This document shows positions 10,347 to 19,800 of a stretch of DNA of 64,000 bases, in pieces. How positions within the stretch are numbered: the stretch's first letter is position 1; each line of letters begins with the position of its first letter. The notes beneath the pieces are model-generated. The model was given only the letters and a program-made list of their open reading frames with translations. It was not told where the DNA came from and made no database searches. A program made the translations under genes and the position numbers. Source of the stretch: Endotrypanum monterogeii (taxonomy: Eukaryota > Euglenozoa > Kinetoplastea > Trypanosomatida > Trypanosomatidae); NCBI GenBank assembly GCA_000333855.2, contig CM007336.1, forward strand, positions 425,388 through 489,387. The letters run 5' to 3'.

Positions 10347-11411
10347 TCAGAGCTTATAGCTGACATGCTTTGTATGCGTCTTGGCTGCTGGGTCAGATGT
10401 CTTCTTAAGAGAACTCTTCAACATGCGTGTTGAGCAGATGGAAGAGGCCTCTGGGGTCTCCCCGGTCACTTGCGTGGTGGCGTCAGCCATGACATCTGTG
10501 CTATCTGCGGTGGGGTGATTCGGGAAGGATACGGTTGGTTGCTCAGGCGTTTCATCCGCCGGCATGGGGCGCACTTCTGCTGCGGCAGGCACTGGTGCAT
10601 CTTCCCTATCTGAGGTCACTGTCGATGCTTGGGGTGCTATATCTGCCGACGATAATGATGACATCATCATCGATGGTTCACCTTCGCCGCAGTCGACGAT
10701 CACCGCGTACTTGGAAGGGTGGCCATCGACGTTGCCGAACGGGGCAACGAGCGTCATGAAGGCGTCAAGGCCGCGCACGACGCGGCCGATGCAGCAGTGG
10801 CGTCCGTTGAAGGCACGCTCATTTCCAGCCGACGTGGTTATGAAAAACTGCGACCCGTTAGAATTAGGGCCGTTGTTGGCCATCGAGACGAGACCGATTT
10901 CGTTGTGGCGTCGCTTCTTGAACTCGTCCTGCAACCAGATGCGTCCAGCGCTGCTGTAGGCGTTTGTGCCGCCCGGCTTCACGCGCATTGTGATATCCCC
11001 CCCTTGGGCACAGTATGAGGGTATTATCTTGTGGAAGTAGGTGCCGCAGTAGCTAGGAATGAGGCCCTGGAAGCAGTACACCTGGTCCTGTCGCGTCGAC
11101 GAGCGCCCACCGCAGAGTCGACGGAAGTTGGCGCAGAGTTGGGGGCATTCGTCGTCGAAGAGCTCAATTTGAAGGAGTAAGCTCCCTTCCTCGGGTGTTC
11201 CAGCGCCGACGGTGGAGGCGAGCAGGTCTTGGCGGCCCTGCACTTGCGTTCCGGCCAGCGATGGGACGGTAGGGAACTTCGTGAAGACGGCCAATTTCAT
11301 CCAGCACGTTGTGTTGGGCGCGTGCGTGGTGTGGCTCACGTAGCGGGTGCCTGAGAGAGCGGACCCAAGGGTAACGGTGCCCCCAGGGTGTCTTACCGAC
11401 AGGTTCTTCAT
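10347..11411 (-). CDS. Divergent cyclophilin-type peptidyl-prolyl isomerase
   Basis: 354 residues with a cyclophilin domain from about 75 to 250. Hallmarks are FHKIIPSYCAQGGD (residues 126-139) and SMANNGPNSNGSQFFITT. Compared with human CypA, the catalytic Arg55 position is Lys128, Phe60 is Tyr133, Met61 is Cys134, and the cyclosporin-contacting Trp121 is Ala200; Gln63 and Phe113 are kept. Activity and drug binding may therefore be altered. The tail (about 255-354) is Pro/Thr/Ser-rich. The frame extends to an ATG at 11531, but no sense AG occurs between 11725 and 11519 and the first one (11519-11518) lies inside that extension, so the ATG at 11411 is preferred. If 11531 were used, the added 40 residues could act as a targeting peptide. 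The family is certain; catalytic competence is not. Confidence 0.9.
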   Translation of the reverse strand: MKNLSVRHPGGTVTLGSALSGTRYVSHTTHAPNTTCWMKLAVFTKFPTVPSLAGTQVQGRQDLLASTVGAGTPEEGSLLLQIELFDDECPQLCANFRRLCGGRSSTRQDQVYCFQGLIPSYCGTYFHKIIPSYCAQGGDITMRVKPGGTNAYSSAGRIWLQDEFKKRRHNEIGLVSMANNGPNSNGSQFFITTSAGNERAFNGRHCCIGRVVRGLDAFMTLVAPFGNVDGHPSKYAVIVDCGEGEPSMMMSSLSSADIAPQASTVTSDREDAPVPAAAEVRPMPADETPEQPTVSFPNHPTADSTDVMADATTQVTGETPEASSICSTRMLKSSLKKTSDPAAKTHTKHVSYKL

Positions 11412-12213
11412 CACGTGCGCACTGACTCTGCCCAATGTAGGTTGTAAGTGCAGCCTTGCGTATTCGATAGGGAGAGCCAAAGGGGGGAGCGTGGAAGAAC
11501 CACAGCTCAAAAGGGACCTGACGCAATACATAAAAAAAAATAATATATATATATATATATGAGACAGAGAATTCAGGGATGCAAGATGCAGGCGTGTCCG
11601 ACAGGAGGAGGGGGGCGTTCAGTCACGTGTATTGATGCGTGTGCGTCGAGGGGGAGAGATAGGAGAAGGGAGAGGGAACAAGTATCATTAATAAGACGCA
11701 GGCGGGCAACCAGAATCTTTTCCCAGTGCCGATGCTCACGTGTGTGCATAAGTCCACATTCGCTCTCTCACACACATATACATACACCTTTTCTATGCTC
11801 CACAAAAAGAGAGGGGGTGGGGAAGAAAAATAGAGACAAAACTCATGAGCAGTTGCCTCCATGCACGAGAGGGAAAATATTTTAAATGTGCTCTCCCGAT
11901 ACTCGGAGGTGTTCCCGACTCTGCTCCCCCCCCCTGCTCCCCCATTTCCCGAGTTCTCTTCTCGAAAAAAAAAAACGTTTCACCGCAACTTGCGCGATCC
12001 ACGAGAGGAGGGGGAAGTCCTGCCAGGTTTCTCTTTCCCGATATTTGCTTTGTGTGTGTGTTTCTGTGAAAAATAAAAATAAAAAAGCGGACGACATGCA
12101 CATCGACTCAAGGGTCACTTGCGCACGATCTACCTGACAAGTGTGGGAGCCTTCCCACCCGCGAATACGCTCCCCCCCTCTTCCCTAGCTCACCGGCTGC
12201 ACCACTCCACATC
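11412..12213. other. Intergenic region cyclophilin / dsRBD-like gene
   Basis: It holds the splicing region of the cyclophilin gene and (TA)n at 11543-11560. Further right come a short poly-C run (about 11926-11933), an A10 run near 11966-11975 and an A-rich stretch at 12068-12086. The rest should be 3' UTR of the gene at 12214. No gene seen. Confidence 0.55.
11518..11690 (-). promoter_or_regulatory. Predicted trans-splice acceptor region of the cyclophilin gene
   Basis: Sense strand pyrimidine tracts correspond to plus 11650-11690 and 11601-11616. They are followed by (TA)n (11543-11560), a T9 run (11532-11540) and the first AG at 11519-11518. The stretch from 11725 down to 11520 has no AG on the sense strand, the usual exclusion zone before an acceptor. 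Confidence 0.55.
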
Positions 12214-15200
12214 TCAGCGGGTACCGGTCTGGCGCACCTTACGTTTTCGCGGTAGGGTGATGCCTCGTGCGCTTTCCAAGAAATCTTTCATATTTGTGTG
12301 CATGACGGGCCGAGGTGGGTGCAGGGAGCCGGGCGGTGGCACTGGTGAGGCACTGTCGCTCTCTTCCTTGACCAGTGGGGACGATGCGACTGTTTCCATC
12401 GACTTGTGAGCAGCGGCCCCCTCCTCCGAGGCGCGCAGCGTTCCGTCGGCGAGAAAGGGGGAAGTGATGCTAAGAGGTTCTTTGCTGAGAAATTTTGCCG
12501 CATCTGCAAATGAGAGTACCTGGCGTACTCGAGGCAGGCCGCGCGGGTACTGCGCCAAGACATCCACCCCAAAGGAGTGCAAGATGGAAGCGGCGTGGAG
12601 AAAGCAGGCACGCTCGGCATCTTTACGCTTGAGGGATGTACCAATGGCGATCGCGTACACGGGTCCCGCCAACGAATGCGGCGGCGATGGAGACGATACC
12701 GCCGAGGCATCAATGTTGTGTGACGTCGCTGGCAGTGGCAACAGTGCGCTGGTGGGGATCGGCACCTGCAGGAAGCTGGTGTTGTGGAAGCTGTTATGCC
12801 GACCATAGCCGCTGATCATGTTGTGGGGCAATATGTTTACTTCATATTGTGTGGCCCACGCCTGGGTCTGGGCGACGTTGTCCTCAACCATGCTGGCCGC
12901 AGGCCGACTCGCAGTATCCTTGTCCCCATCCTCCCTGCCGTTCTTCTCCTTCGCCACCGTCTCCACCGGCAGCGCTTTGCCTTCCCGGTTGCCACAGTTC
13001 GCAGGGACAGCGTCGCCCCTGCCGAACACCGCACCAGGATATCCGAAGTTTCTGCGGGGTTCCTTCCTACTCCGGTCTCCGTGCTGGCTGCTGCGATTGC
13101 GCATCAGTTGCTCCAGGAAGGCCTGCAGGTAGTTTTGTACGGCCACGCGCACTTGATTGCCAATCTCCACGAGCACCTCTTCGCGGGCCCCACCGAAAAG
13201 GCAGTAATCATCTGGAATACGCTGCTGCATGGCGTGCAGGGTGTCGGAGATATGGGGCAGCAGGCGAACATGGGAGCCCTCAACTATGTACGTCGGCAAG
13301 CGCGGCACGCCGCCACCACTGTCGTTATCGCTCATCCGGGGCGACTTCCCTGCCAATCCGGGCACAGGCGAGGGCGAGTGCTCAGAAAATCCCCATGCCA
13401 GCTGTGGACCGATCTGCGATCTGTCGACAGCACGCCGCCGGGTGCTCTGCAACACCATACCGAGTGCGGAGCGGCACTGTAGGTATCGTCGCTCGCGCTC
13501 CGGATCGACACACAGGGGGACGCCGAGGGAGCACAACGTGTCGAGCGCGTGCAGGGAGCACACCTGCACAGCCATTTTGCGTGTCTTACCAATACCGAGG
13601 CCACCCCGGATGCCATACTGGAGCGGAACTGGAAGGATCGTTGTTGCCTGATAAGCATTTTCCATGTCGAACAACACAAACAGGTGTGTGAAGCGGCTTT
13701 TCGCAATGTGTGTCTGCCACTCCTTCAGGAGTTGCTCCGCTTCCTCGAGTAGTTCGACTGGCGGGTTGATTTCGATTTCGTCTTCCATCTGCATGTTTAG
13801 TTGCTGCATAGCGACCATAATGTGCTCCGAGTCGGACCAGCGGTGCCCCAGTTGCCGCTGCACCTCGGGCCGCAGCCAAATCTCGTCGGTTCCGATTTGG
13901 ATTTTAAGAGGCAGCGGAAGTGCATCGTGCGGGTTCGGTGACGTGAGGCGACCGGTGAGCGGGTTCATGGCCCACCGCCCATAGCCAAGGACAGCTTCGG
14001 CGTGCCGCGCCTGCCGCTGGGGGTCTGCTGGGAAAAGCGGATGCCCCAACGCATCCAGCAGCAACTCTGCATGCATTGCTGCGAGGTGTATGGCCATCTG
14101 CTCCGTCTGCGCTTTTCCCTTGGCTGTCACGGTGAGACCTATAAGTCGCAGCTCTGCTTGTATCATGCGCTGCGGACTTCCTGATGACCCAGAAACGGCG
14201 CACACCGTGAGATGCTCCTCGAGCGATGTGCTGTGCTGGATGTAGTAATCCTTGATACGTGCCTCAGCGCAGGGGCCATCGTAGACGATGGGCAGCACGA
14301 GCGCGTCTTGGGGTGTTGGGGAGCAGCGCATGTTGCGCTCATTCACCATGCACCACAGACCACCTTCAGTGGGGTCGAACACCTGCCCTAGCGTACCAGC
14401 CGAGGTGCCATCGTTGCTGATGGCACCCCCATTTGGAGCTGTGCTGGCGCCTGCCTGTGTCACAGATACTCCCTCCCACTGGCCCACCCAAGGGTAGTAG
14501 GCGCTGCTCGAGTAGGTTCGCACTCGTTCGGCGTGCTCATCATCTGTGTAGTGGGACACCAACGTCGCGTAATCGCTGATTGGGTCGTGTCGGTGCAGCA
14601 CAATCTTCGTGGAATCGAAGGTCTTCGGGTTGCCCGCCGCTGCTGCTGAGCCCACTGAACAAGACACCGAGACGTTCACACCGGCAGTGGTGAGGCTGGC
14701 GGAGACCGAGACACCGCCTCCAGCACCCACCTCTGTTGATGGGGACGTCCACACCTCGCTGCACAACTGCGTATCCCGCGGGGCCGGTGGGATACGTGAT
14801 AGGAGCGATCTAGTCTGTTCAAGAGCAATGGCGTTTGGCGCGCCGGGGAGGGTCTGCTGTGCTAGTGTAACGTTAGACACCTTTGATGTGTCTCTTCTGC
14901 GAGAGCGCAGCAGACGCATGGGGGGCGGAACGGGTGTGCCGAGTGGTTTGATGGGATCATCGGGGTATGGGGCGTAGCGACCCTCCTCCTTTCGCACGGC
15001 GTCTGCGTGCTTCTGCTGCGCTGTCCTCAGGCGGAACAGCTGCACGCCGAGGGCATCACAGACACGTTCTGCGTGCATGGCAGCAAGCACTTCTGCCTCC
15101 TTTGCGTCTTCTGCAATGCCTTCAGCCACGCGTGAGCCATGCGGCTCTGGTAGCGGCAGCTGACACGTCGCTGAATAGAGTGTTGGCCCTGTTGCACTTC

Positions 15201-15948
15201 CTGTGGCTGCCGCTGCTTGGGCTGGCGTCATGGTCTGTACGTGAAACACCGTCCCAGCACTGTGGCCCATGCGCCGTATGAAGTTGATGACGCGCCCTCG
15301 GGCGAATGTGTCGGTTGTGTGGGCATCGCAGTAGGTCTGCTGCGGTTGAGCTGCACCGAGTGGATTGTTTGATTCTAGGCGATTGCTATCGCTGAGAAAA
15401 GGTTCGGTGGGTACTGTCGGGGCTCCTTCGATAATGTGCTGCCCTGTGAATTCATTGGCTGCATTCATATCACACGGATTCCGAGGTCGACAACGGCGGT
15501 GCTGCTGCTGCGGCGGAGCACAACGTTTGTGTTGTGCCGTCGGGGGAAAGGCACACAATGTAGCGGTCGAAGACGACGTCACATGGTGTTCCTCAGTACT
15601 CGTCGACGTCTCGATTTCTATAGCGTCGATAGAAATCAGCTCCGGTTTTCCTGTGGCTTTGCTGGCCGCTGTACCTGCTGAGGAGCTACACGCTCGATAG
15701 CTCACGAATAAGCTGTTGCTTGCCGTGTGTCGAACAGCAGCAGCCAACCCACCCGCACTGACACGTTTTCCAATTTGTGCGAGCGGAGCGTTGGTCGCGT
15801 ACTGCATCGTCCCTTTGCCTAACTTCATAAAAGGGGACCAGCTGCCATGCTTGAGAGATGAACGTGAAGGGAGGACGAGTCGGCAGACACGATGCACCAA
15901 CGGTGTTTGTGTTCCGGTGGTGGTGGTGGCCACCGCTTTATGATGCAT
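12214..15948 (-). CDS. Predicted mitochondrial protein with four dsRBD-like repeats
   Basis: 1244 residues; no named family recognised. The first 100 residues carry many Arg/Lys/His and no Asp/Glu (first acidic residue at 103), as in a mitochondrial presequence. Four spaced repeats occur at about 217-306, 562-640, 731-813 and 1034-1131. Each has an N-terminal helix, beta-like strands, and a closing helix with the pattern HA-x(3)-L-x(2)-(L/F)G: MHAERVCDALGVQLF, MHAELLLDALGHPLF, SLHALDTLCSLGVPL, LHAASILHSFGVDVL. This resembles the C-terminal helix of double-stranded RNA binding domains (KxAExxAAxxAL). A role in mitochondrial RNA metabolism is a plausible inference, not proven. Ser/Thr/Pro-rich linkers separate the repeats. 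The start at 15948 gives a very short 5' UTR (about 10-13 nt); an in-frame ATG at 15828 is the alternative. Confidence 0.8.
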   Translation of the reverse strand: MHHKAVATTTTGTQTPLVHRVCRLVLPSRSSLKHGSWSPFMKLGKGTMQYATNAPLAQIGKRVSAGGLAAAVRHTASNSLFVSYRACSSSAGTAASKATGKPELISIDAIEIETSTSTEEHHVTSSSTATLCAFPPTAQHKRCAPPQQQHRRCRPRNPCDMNAANEFTGQHIIEGAPTVPTEPFLSDSNRLESNNPLGAAQPQQTYCDAHTTDTFARGRVINFIRRMGHSAGTVFHVQTMTPAQAAAATGSATGPTLYSATCQLPLPEPHGSRVAEGIAEDAKEAEVLAAMHAERVCDALGVQLFRLRTAQQKHADAVRKEEGRYAPYPDDPIKPLGTPVPPPMRLLRSRRRDTSKVSNVTLAQQTLPGAPNAIALEQTRSLLSRIPPAPRDTQLCSEVWTSPSTEVGAGGGVSVSASLTTAGVNVSVSCSVGSAAAAGNPKTFDSTKIVLHRHDPISDYATLVSHYTDDEHAERVRTYSSSAYYPWVGQWEGVSVTQAGASTAPNGGAISNDGTSAGTLGQVFDPTEGGLWCMVNERNMRCSPTPQDALVLPIVYDGPCAEARIKDYYIQHSTSLEEHLTVCAVSGSSGSPQRMIQAELRLIGLTVTAKGKAQTEQMAIHLAAMHAELLLDALGHPLFPADPQRQARHAEAVLGYGRWAMNPLTGRLTSPNPHDALPLPLKIQIGTDEIWLRPEVQRQLGHRWSDSEHIMVAMQQLNMQMEDEIEINPPVELLEEAEQLLKEWQTHIAKSRFTHLFVLFDMENAYQATTILPVPLQYGIRGGLGIGKTRKMAVQVCSLHALDTLCSLGVPLCVDPERERRYLQCRSALGMVLQSTRRRAVDRSQIGPQLAWGFSEHSPSPVPGLAGKSPRMSDNDSGGGVPRLPTYIVEGSHVRLLPHISDTLHAMQQRIPDDYCLFGGAREEVLVEIGNQVRVAVQNYLQAFLEQLMRNRSSQHGDRSRKEPRRNFGYPGAVFGRGDAVPANCGNREGKALPVETVAKEKNGREDGDKDTASRPAASMVEDNVAQTQAWATQYEVNILPHNMISGYGRHNSFHNTSFLQVPIPTSALLPLPATSHNIDASAVSSPSPPHSLAGPVYAIAIGTSLKRKDAERACFLHAASILHSFGVDVLAQYPRGLPRVRQVLSFADAAKFLSKEPLSITSPFLADGTLRASEEGAAAHKSMETVASSPLVKEESDSASPVPPPGSLHPPRPVMHTNMKDFLESARGITLPRKRKVRQTGTR

Positions 15949-16897
15949 CGTTTTGAAACTGCTGGAGAAAAAAATAATGAAAAGAGTTCACCCGATATCA
16001 CACCTGGCAATTTTTTTTTTCGATCAGATTTTTTGTCTTTGCGTGCTCGCATGCTTGCTGTTGAGTGTGCACACCTTGTGTTGTTGTTCTCGCCGCTGTT
16101 GCTTACCTCTCAAAGAAGGGCAACAGCAGCACAACCAGCCAACAAAGGCCTAGCAGTGGCTATGTGATGTGCGTGTGCGTGCACACCTCTCTTGGTTTGT
16201 GTGTGTGTGTGCGTGGGGGGAAAGAGAAAAAGGGGAGGCGGCAGCAAAAAAAAAAAAAACGCGAGTGACCCATTTCATTCAGCGAGAAGATATCCGATGA
16301 CGTTTTCCGTGTGACAGGGGCGAGGGTGCGAGACACAAGCTGCGAAGGCTGCCGTATATCGGTGTGGGTTGCCTGGAGAGTCTACTGGCGAGGACGTCTC
16401 CTCACGCGCACTCACCCACCACTCTTACCTGTGTGTGAGCTGCTTGTCGACGGGTGTGAGAGACGCTGCTATACCCCAAAGGCAAAATCTCTTCCTCCGT
16501 TTTCTTCTCGTCTAGAATATATATATCTATATATATATATATATTGTGGTTGTTGTGTACACGCAAGGCTCAAACGTTGCTGTTGGCCCCCTCCCCTCCT
16601 ATCCCTCTCCCTCCCTCCCTCCCTTTCTTTGGCAAAACGGTCAACTTGTTGAGACACCAGTGTGGTACGTCAGCACTCATGAGAGAAGGCGAGGGAGGGG
16701 GGGGGGAGTACAATAAGGGAAAGAGGAACAAAGAGATGTGTGGGTGGGTGAAGTGGGTGTGAGGATCCTCTCAAATCTGCACAGGCCGCTACTGCGCCAT
16801 GACCAGTGGGGATACGACTCCCCCCTTTCTTCCCGCATACTCTCTCACATACGCGCACACCCACACCTCTTTGATTTTCCCCATAGGGTTATTTCTG
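15949..16897. other. Intergenic region dsRBD-like gene / cullin
   Basis: It contains (TA)n at 16517-16544 interrupted once, an A13 run near 16247-16259, a G-run at about 16698-16706, and CCCT-type repeats at 16607-16624. No gene recognised. The left part holds processing signals of the dsRBD-like gene and the right part probably the cullin 3' UTR. Confidence 0.55.
15962..15990 (-). promoter_or_regulatory. Predicted trans-splice acceptor of the dsRBD-like gene
   Basis: Sense strand CTCTTTTCATTATTTTTTTC leads into TCCAG (AG at 15963-15962), with a second AG at 15960-15959, only 10-13 nt before the ATG. Confidence 0.5.
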
Positions 16898-19800
16898 TTA
16901 TGAAATATAAACAAATGCGTTTGGATCACTCGGACTGCGCCTCACGTAGTCTCGATCGATGAGTCCCTCGAGCTGCGTTTTGATGTCACGTCGTGAGGGG
17001 AAAAATTGTCGTGAGAGGTGCGCCGTCACCACCTGGACCAAATCCTCGAAGACCATCACCCGGCGACTCTTGAAGATGCGCACAATGGCGGCATCAAGCA
17101 GCACTCGACGCGTCGCCTGGACATGGCGGGTGAGAATGGCATCTTCAGCTGCTGCCGTCACTGGCGCGGCCGATGTTGAACTAGTGAGACTAGACGAGCC
17201 TGCGTGCACATATGGACGAGATCTGAGCTCGGGTTCGCCGTCAATTGCGTTGGCGTCACTCGAAGGCAGTCCCGTGAGGCGAGCCTTGGGCAGTGGCAGG
17301 CGCACCTTTCGCAATTTGTGCGTGTACAAGGGGTTCAGCGAGAAGGAGTCCTTCTCCATGATAGACGCTGCAGCTACTGGCACCCCTGTCCCACTGTTGC
17401 CATTGAGCGGAGTCCACCGCAGGAGATTGAACGCTCGGTGCTGCGTCAGCAGGTGCAAATGAGGTCGCAGGTCGTGAAAAGGCAGTCCAAGTATCTGGGC
17501 GAGCTTCGTTCCCGTGAGTACGCCGGGGTGCGTTGCAGCTGTCGATGCAGCGTTGTACGCGTCACTCACCACTAAAAGCAGTGTGGCCAATATCGTGCTT
17601 GCGACCACTTGCTTTGTGCCCGAGACAAGCTCGGCGGTGAGGGTTGCGCTACCAAGACTGAAGACCCAAAACAGTGTACGCGAGGGGTGTTGTCGGGCAT
17701 AGTGGGCCCGGAACACTTCCATGCCCCGTTGCAGCGCGGCATGTGGCTGTAGGGGAGGCATGGCATAGGTTGGCCAGTGGGCGGAGGTGATGAGTTGTAC
17801 CTGTATCTTCGCAGGGAGATCTTGGTATGCGGGCTCCTGCTCAAAAAGATCCCGCGTGCGCTCTGTTCCCTCGTAGTCACGTATCATTGCTTCAAAGGCA
17901 CGCGTGCTCGTGACGCCGAGGTAGGACTGAAGAAAGCTAACGAGCTGCCGCTCCGCCTCCACGTTCAGCGCGGCAGACACGCAGGATCCCTGGGCGACAC
18001 GTCCAACTGTCGATGGCTGCCTCACACCGCTGTTCACGCTCACCGGTGCTGTTCCTGACAAGACTCCTGGTTGTGGTGGCATCGCACTATTGGAATACCC
18101 TAGCAACCTCCGCGCTAAGCACAACCGATAGTTTTCGAGGAACACATCCTTATCCTCGAGCAGTGCCACCAGCCGTGCGATGAGCCGGAGCCGCTTATTG
18201 AGGTTACCGCTCAACACCCGACCACCCCCACACTCCTCCCTGAGGAAGGCGTCTGCGTAGTGCGCAAGGAGCGCTGATGGCTTCAACTGCTGTACTGCTT
18301 CTGGGAATTTGGCTGCGAGCGCGACAAGCGGCACAGTGGCCTGCCGTGCATCTCTGCTGAGCAGTACACTTGGTAGACCCGCGGCCGCGCCAAACGCCGT
18401 TTCACTCACCGAGCCACCACTGGTCCGTGCGGTTGTTGCCGCCAGCGCTGTCCTAAGCGCATCATGTGCGCGTTGCTGAGATGCCTGCAACGCCCCCTTT
18501 CGGGTCCAACGAAAGGGGCAGACCAGCTCTTCTATCGCGTCTGACAGCGCGCTGAGCACGGTCGGGTTGTTGCGAAAGACAACCTCTGCGAGGTTCATGT
18601 AGTGGGTCACGAGTTCAACCAAGCTAGCCATCATCTGCGTGCCGTGTGGTTGCAGGTGTGCCGGGGACGGCGCTGATGAGGACACGCTGACTACAGTGTC
18701 AAGATAGCGCTCGATAATGCCCCCCGCGTCGTGGTGTAGCTTTGTAATGATGATGGCGGCCATCAGCACGAAACACTCATCCTCAGAGACGTCGCTGAAG
18801 AGGCGATAAAGCGACTCGAGAGCGACCAACGCAGATTGCGCCGTCCCTGTCGCAGGTTGGCGCTCTCCGCTGCCGTGGCTGCCGCAGTGGACGGCGAAGG
18901 CAACTGTGGCAGTGTCCTTTCGATCATGGGTCCTCGCCGCGGTCGTCCACCGCACTCCGCCCACCACGCCACCCTCCTCGTGAGGAGAGGCTAGAGAAAA
19001 TGATGGCTGCGATGCAGCCTCCTGTTTCTCATCCACGTTCAAGGGAAGAGGGCTTGCCGTGCGTTGATGGGGGAAGGAGGAGACGTGACACTGGTGGCTT
19101 CTCTGCAGCGAGCCCGACATTGGTGGCTCCAGGCACAAGTTGCCACCACACTGCGCGCCGCTGCTCACCAGCCGGTCAGCCTTGCCCAGGCCGCCTCCAA
19201 GCGACGTGAATGTTGTCATGCTACTGGTTAGTCGATGGGCGGATGCTGTAGCGGTAGAGCTGCTGCTGCACTCTTGCGCTTCTGATCCACCACGCTTCGA
19301 CACGCCGCTCCGTGTTTGCGGCGCCAAGCTCGAGTCTGCTGCTTCAGCGCTCCACTTATCGAGCAGTGCGCGCAGCCCGAAGAGTGGGTCCAAGAGAAGG
19401 CTGCGATGTGGCTCCACCACCAGCACCTCATTCAGTGCTGAGCGCAGCGACGCGTGAAGGAAAGGAAGCTGTACCCGCTGCCACACATGCCGCTCTAGCT
19501 CCTTCACTCCGAGTGCCCAGTCCACATAACCGCGCCGGCCTTCGTCCGTGCTGCGGTGGACCTCACGTGCGCACCGGTAGAAGGTGCAGATGCCCGCTAC
19601 GTAGTCATTTCCCACGTCTTCCATCACAATAGTGGCCAGCGGCTTCGCGATCACCTTCACGATGGTCCCATGACGCGGTCGGCGATCGGCTGCCATGCCT
19701 TCCCATTGCTTTAGGGCTTGAGTAGTCAGGTGGTGGGTGGGCGTATGACCTTCGAGGCGGTCGCGCAACTCCACCGTACCGCGAAGGTCCACCACCACCA

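Noticed and set aside
12784..13691. Overlapping plus-strand frames of 232 and 280 codons
   Set aside because: Both are antisense to the dsRBD-like gene, GC-rich shadow frames with Cys/Arg/Pro-biased composition and no recognisable domain.
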